From: Stenotrophomonas africana
Lineage (GTDB): Bacteria > Pseudomonadota > Gammaproteobacteria > Xanthomonadales > Xanthomonadaceae
DNA: 64,000 nt
Direction of reading: 5' to 3'
Assembly: GCF_013004645.1 (NCBI RefSeq)
Contig: NZ_JABEME010000003.1
Coordinates: forward strand, 248,001-312,000
In this document: positions 61,421 to 64,000 of the stretch, in pieces
How positions within the stretch are numbered: the first letter of the stretch is position 1
Layout: every line of letters starts with the position of its first letter
Notes under the pieces: model-generated
Database searches by the model: none
What the model saw: the letters and a program-made list of their open reading frames with translations, nothing else
Told to the model about the DNA's origin: nothing
Made by a program: the position numbers and the translations under genes

Positions 61421-64000
61421 TCAGAAGCGCGCGGTGATGCCGAGCTTGAGGGTGCGGCCTGGCGCCGGCAGCGTGGAGCGCGTGGCCGGATCGACGTAGT
61501 AGCGGTTGCCGAGGTTGCTGCCCACCAGCTCGACGCTGGCGTGCTCGTTGAAGCGCCAGCGCGCGTATGCATCGACGGTGGTGATGTTGCCCCAGGTGAA
61601 CGGCACGTTCTGCCACAGCATGCTGCTGCCACCGGCCAGCAACCGGTCGCGGTAGGCCTGTAGATCGGGGTTTTCGTGGCGCTGGTAGTGCACGATGCGG
61701 CTGCCCAGTTCCAACCGCTCATCGAACAGGCGCGTACCGAGCGACAGGTTCACCGACAACTTCGGAATCGCCTGGGTCAGCAGGTAGCCACTGACGAAAC
61801 CGTCCTGCACGCAGTTCGGCACCAGGCCACGGTTGGCATCCAGCAGCACGGCCGTGCTTTCGTCGCACACCTCGTTTTCGAGGATGCGGCTGATGCCCAG
61901 ATCAGTGAAGAAGCGCCGGTTGTCGAAGCGTGCCTGCAGCTCGATGCCGCGGATGGTTTGCTTGTCGATATTGTCGAACAGGAAGGAGGCGTCGCGCTCG
62001 ATCACGTTGCGGGTCATGTGCACGTAGTAGGCCAGCTTGACGTCGGCATCGGCGGTGTTGCCGAACAGGCCCGACAGGTTGTGCACGTAGCCCAGCTCGT
62101 AGTTGTAGGCATGCTCGGGCTTGAGCGTGTACAGCGGGTTGAGGCTGCTGGAGAAAGCGATGGTGCTTTCGAACATGCTGGGGAAGCGCACTGCTTCGCT
62201 GTAGCGCAGGTAGACGCGCGCGGCCTTGGACAGGTTCACCGTGGCCGAGAAAGTGGGCAACCACGCGTAATCGCGGCGGCGGCCATTGCGCCCGTCCACC
62301 GGCCGCGACTGCATGGTGTTGCCGATGTTGCAGACCAGGTCGCTGCCGGGGTAGACCGGCAGCACACCGGGTATGGCCGCCACCCGGCCGTTGAGACAGG
62401 GGTTGGTCGCACGGGCATAGTTGCCGTTGGCATCGGGCAACCACGGAAGCCGATGTTCCACCGCCTGCGGCGTCTCGTAGTACGCCAGCAGGCCATGCAG
62501 TGCATCGTCAACCACCGAACCCATGCCGATGCTGTCCCAGAACTCGCGTTCGGCCTCCAGTGCGTCGATCTCCGCCTGCAGGCTGGCCGGCCGCTCGGGC
62601 AGTTCATTCGTCCGGTAGGTCGCCTCCTTGCTGCCCACGCCCTTGGTCAGCAGCTCCGGATGCGCCTGCAGGAAATCGTCGAAGGCCCAGTAGCGGCTGT
62701 AGCGCACCCCTGCATTGAGGGTGAGGAAGTCGACCGGCCGCCACTCCAGGCTGAGGTAGCCTTCACCCTCCTGGCGACGCCCGGCACGCGGGAACATGCG
62801 CCAGCCATCGGTGATGCCGAAGTACGGGTCACGCGAGCCGAGCTTTTCGTATTGCCAGTTGCCACCCACGGTCAGGTCGAGGGTGGAATGCAACGCGAAG
62901 CGGTTGCTCAGGGTCAGGCCGGTGCGGTCGTTGCGCGCATTGGCCAACGCGGTGTTGCGCAGGATCGGGCTGGCGTCCGGGTTCCATACCGGATTGCCGG
63001 GGGCGAAGTTCGGAAAGCCACCTGCGGTGTAGGTATCGCTGTCCGTCTCCGTGCGCCACAGGTTGGCGTAGAGGTCCAGCCAACGGCTGCCGGCCGGCTG
63101 GAAGCGGTACTCCAGGTTCCAGGCATCGGACGCAACCCGGCTGAGCGGCCACTGGATGCGCCCATAGTCCGGCGCGGACAGGATGCGCGACGGCATGATC
63201 TCGCCGTAGTGCGACAGCGTGCGCCGCCAGGTCACCTTCAACTGCTGGTCATCGTTGATCTGCCAGCTGCCCTTGACCAGCCAGGATTCCTGTTCGCTGG
63301 AAGTATTGGGCACTTCATCGCCTGGCTTGAAGTAGCGCGCCAGTGTGGTGATGTAGTCGATGCCCTGGTACTCGAACTGCTCGCGCCGGTCCTGGTCGTA
63401 GTAGGCGCTACCGTTGGACCCGGAGAAGTAGTTGCCGCGCTTGCGCCAGGCATAGGCGGCCATCAGGTCGACGTTGTTGCCACGCACGCCCAGCGCCAGG
63501 CGCCAGGCCTGGTCCTCGCCATCGAAGGGGTTGTTGCCACTACGCGATTTCACCGGCACCACCAGGGTGCGGTCGTCGTAGGGTGAGTTCGGCGAGCCCT
63601 GCGGGAACCCCGGCACGGTACGGTAATCCTCGCCGGTGTGCAGCCGCGGCAGGCGCGGCGCCACCGCATTGCTGCTGCCTTCGATCTTCAGCTCCCCGCC
63701 GAAGCGCTCACCCGCTTCCACGATGTCATCGACGTCGATGGTCTTGATCACCAGCGCGCCACCGATCCCGCTGTGCACATCGCGCACCAGCCCTGGCCCC
63801 TTGATGACCTGGATGCCACCTATCAGGTTGGGATCGATGTAATTGCGGTTGCTGACGCCGTTGTAACCGCGCCAGACCGTGAGCGCCTGCTCACCACCGT
63901 CGATGCTGACCGGCACCCGCCCCGGCCCCTGGATGCCACGGATGTTGATGTCCAGCGCGCCGCTGTTGCGCGCATCGCCACTGAACACACCGACCAGATC
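61421..64000 (-). CDS. TonB-dependent receptor, haemophilin/haem type (5' end beyond window)
   Basis: At least 859 residues, still open at the right edge, so the signal peptide and the start of the plug are missing. The visible plug part includes DINIRGIQGPGRVPVSIDGG and NLIGGIQVIKGPGLVRDVHS, typical of haemoglobin or haemophilin receptors. The barrel ends in the aromatic C-terminus LKLGITARF. It is followed after 54 bp by the haemophilin-like gene and then slam. The three form a haem-acquisition operon: secreted haemophore, its exporter and its outer-membrane receptor. Confidence 0.9.
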   Translation of the reverse strand, partial: DLVGVFSGDARNSGALDINIRGIQGPGRVPVSIDGGEQALTVWRGYNGVSNRNYIDPNLIGGIQVIKGPGLVRDVHSGIGGALVIKTIDVDDIVEAGERFGGELKIEGSSNAVAPRLPRLHTGEDYRTVPGFPQGSPNSPYDDRTLVVPVKSRSGNNPFDGEDQAWRLALGVRGNNVDLMAAYAWRKRGNYFSGSNGSAYYDQDRREQFEYQGIDYITTLARYFKPGDEVPNTSSEQESWLVKGSWQINDDQQLKVTWRRTLSHYGEIMPSRILSAPDYGRIQWPLSRVASDAWNLEYRFQPAGSRWLDLYANLWRTETDSDTYTAGGFPNFAPGNPVWNPDASPILRNTALANARNDRTGLTLSNRFALHSTLDLTVGGNWQYEKLGSRDPYFGITDGWRMFPRAGRRQEGEGYLSLEWRPVDFLTLNAGVRYSRYWAFDDFLQAHPELLTKGVGSKEATYRTNELPERPASLQAEIDALEAEREFWDSIGMGSVVDDALHGLLAYYETPQAVEHRLPWLPDANGNYARATNPCLNGRVAAIPGVLPVYPGSDLVCNIGNTMQSRPVDGRNGRRRDYAWLPTFSATVNLSKAARVYLRYSEAVRFPSMFESTIAFSSSLNPLYTLKPEHAYNYELGYVHNLSGLFGNTADADVKLAYYVHMTRNVIERDASFLFDNIDKQTIRGIELQARFDNRRFFTDLGISRILENEVCDESTAVLLDANRGLVPNCVQDGFVSGYLLTQAIPKLSVNLSLGTRLFDERLELGSRIVHYQRHENPDLQAYRDRLLAGGSSMLWQNVPFTWGNITTVDAYARWRFNEHASVELVGSNLGNRYYVDPATRSTLPAPGRTLKLGITARF

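Noticed and set aside
59009..61663. An 884-codon plus-strand open frame opposite slam and the haemophilin-like gene.
   Set aside because: Same reason: antisense shadow with no recognisable motif, spanning two real genes and their spacer.

Overview
The window is about 64 kb of high-GC (roughly two-thirds G+C) gammaproteobacterial chromosome and almost certainly comes from Stenotrophomonas maltophilia or a close relative. The decisive gene is the class B3 metallo-beta-lactamase L1 (18092..18964). The many GTAG-bordered palindromes between genes match the SMAG repeat family of this species, and the gene families are typical of Xanthomonadaceae. I saw no tRNA, rRNA, CRISPR array, insertion sequence or prophage. 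The region looks like chromosomal backbone rich in metal-handling, efflux and regulatory genes.

Layout. 1-5.6 kb: a leftward efflux operon (membrane fusion protein, RND pump, response regulator, sensor kinase) with a CusR-type box in front, and a divergent EF-hand lipoprotein. 5.7-9.8 kb: a magnesium operon with a short Asp-Pro-rich leader peptide inside a hairpin leader, a small MgtE-N-like protein, MgtA and an MgtC-family protein. 10-14 kb: a FixL/FixJ-like pair, an EamA protein, LtrA and a small membrane protein. 14.1-18 kb: a FecI/FecR/TonB-receptor set. 18-20 kb: L1, then a DUF411 and a CopL-like Cys-rich protein. 20-25 kb: an FdhF/YdeP oxidoreductase, FdhD, an AhpD-like protein and an AraC regulator. 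25-27.4 kb: an SmvA-like exporter with TetR, behind a perfect 36-bp palindrome. 27.5-32.4 kb: a six-gene operon (DUF2796, ABC ATPase, permease, two DUF3299 lipoproteins, one unknown) sharing a Zur-like box with a divergent MerC protein. 32.5-36.5 kb: LysR/dkgB and a small redox/cyclase cluster. 36.7-40 kb: CopC, CopD and a CusRS-like two-component system. 40-42 kb: LysR and an SDR. 42-49.7 kb: a CzcCBA-type metal RND pump with a divergent two-component system. 49.5-50.4 kb: a tandem duplication across two convergent gene ends. 50-56 kb: a GH92 mannosidase, a thioredoxin-like protein, a host-attachment-family protein and ProP. 55.9-56.9 kb: a Phd/zeta-type toxin-antitoxin pair. 56.9-58.9 kb: a PAS/HWE kinase with a single-domain response regulator. 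59-64 kb: Slam, a haemophilin-like secreted protein and a TonB receptor cut by the window edge.

How it fits together. Most of the window concerns metal ions: Mg2+ uptake, Zn2+ handling, Cu handling, Czc-type divalent-cation efflux, and iron or haem capture. Metal-type two-component systems control at least three transport operons. The most novel-looking features are the Mg2+ leader peptide and hairpin, the 413/440-bp tandem duplication, the haemophilin/Slam system, the 11-bp operator ladder of the czc locus, and the shared Zur-like box.
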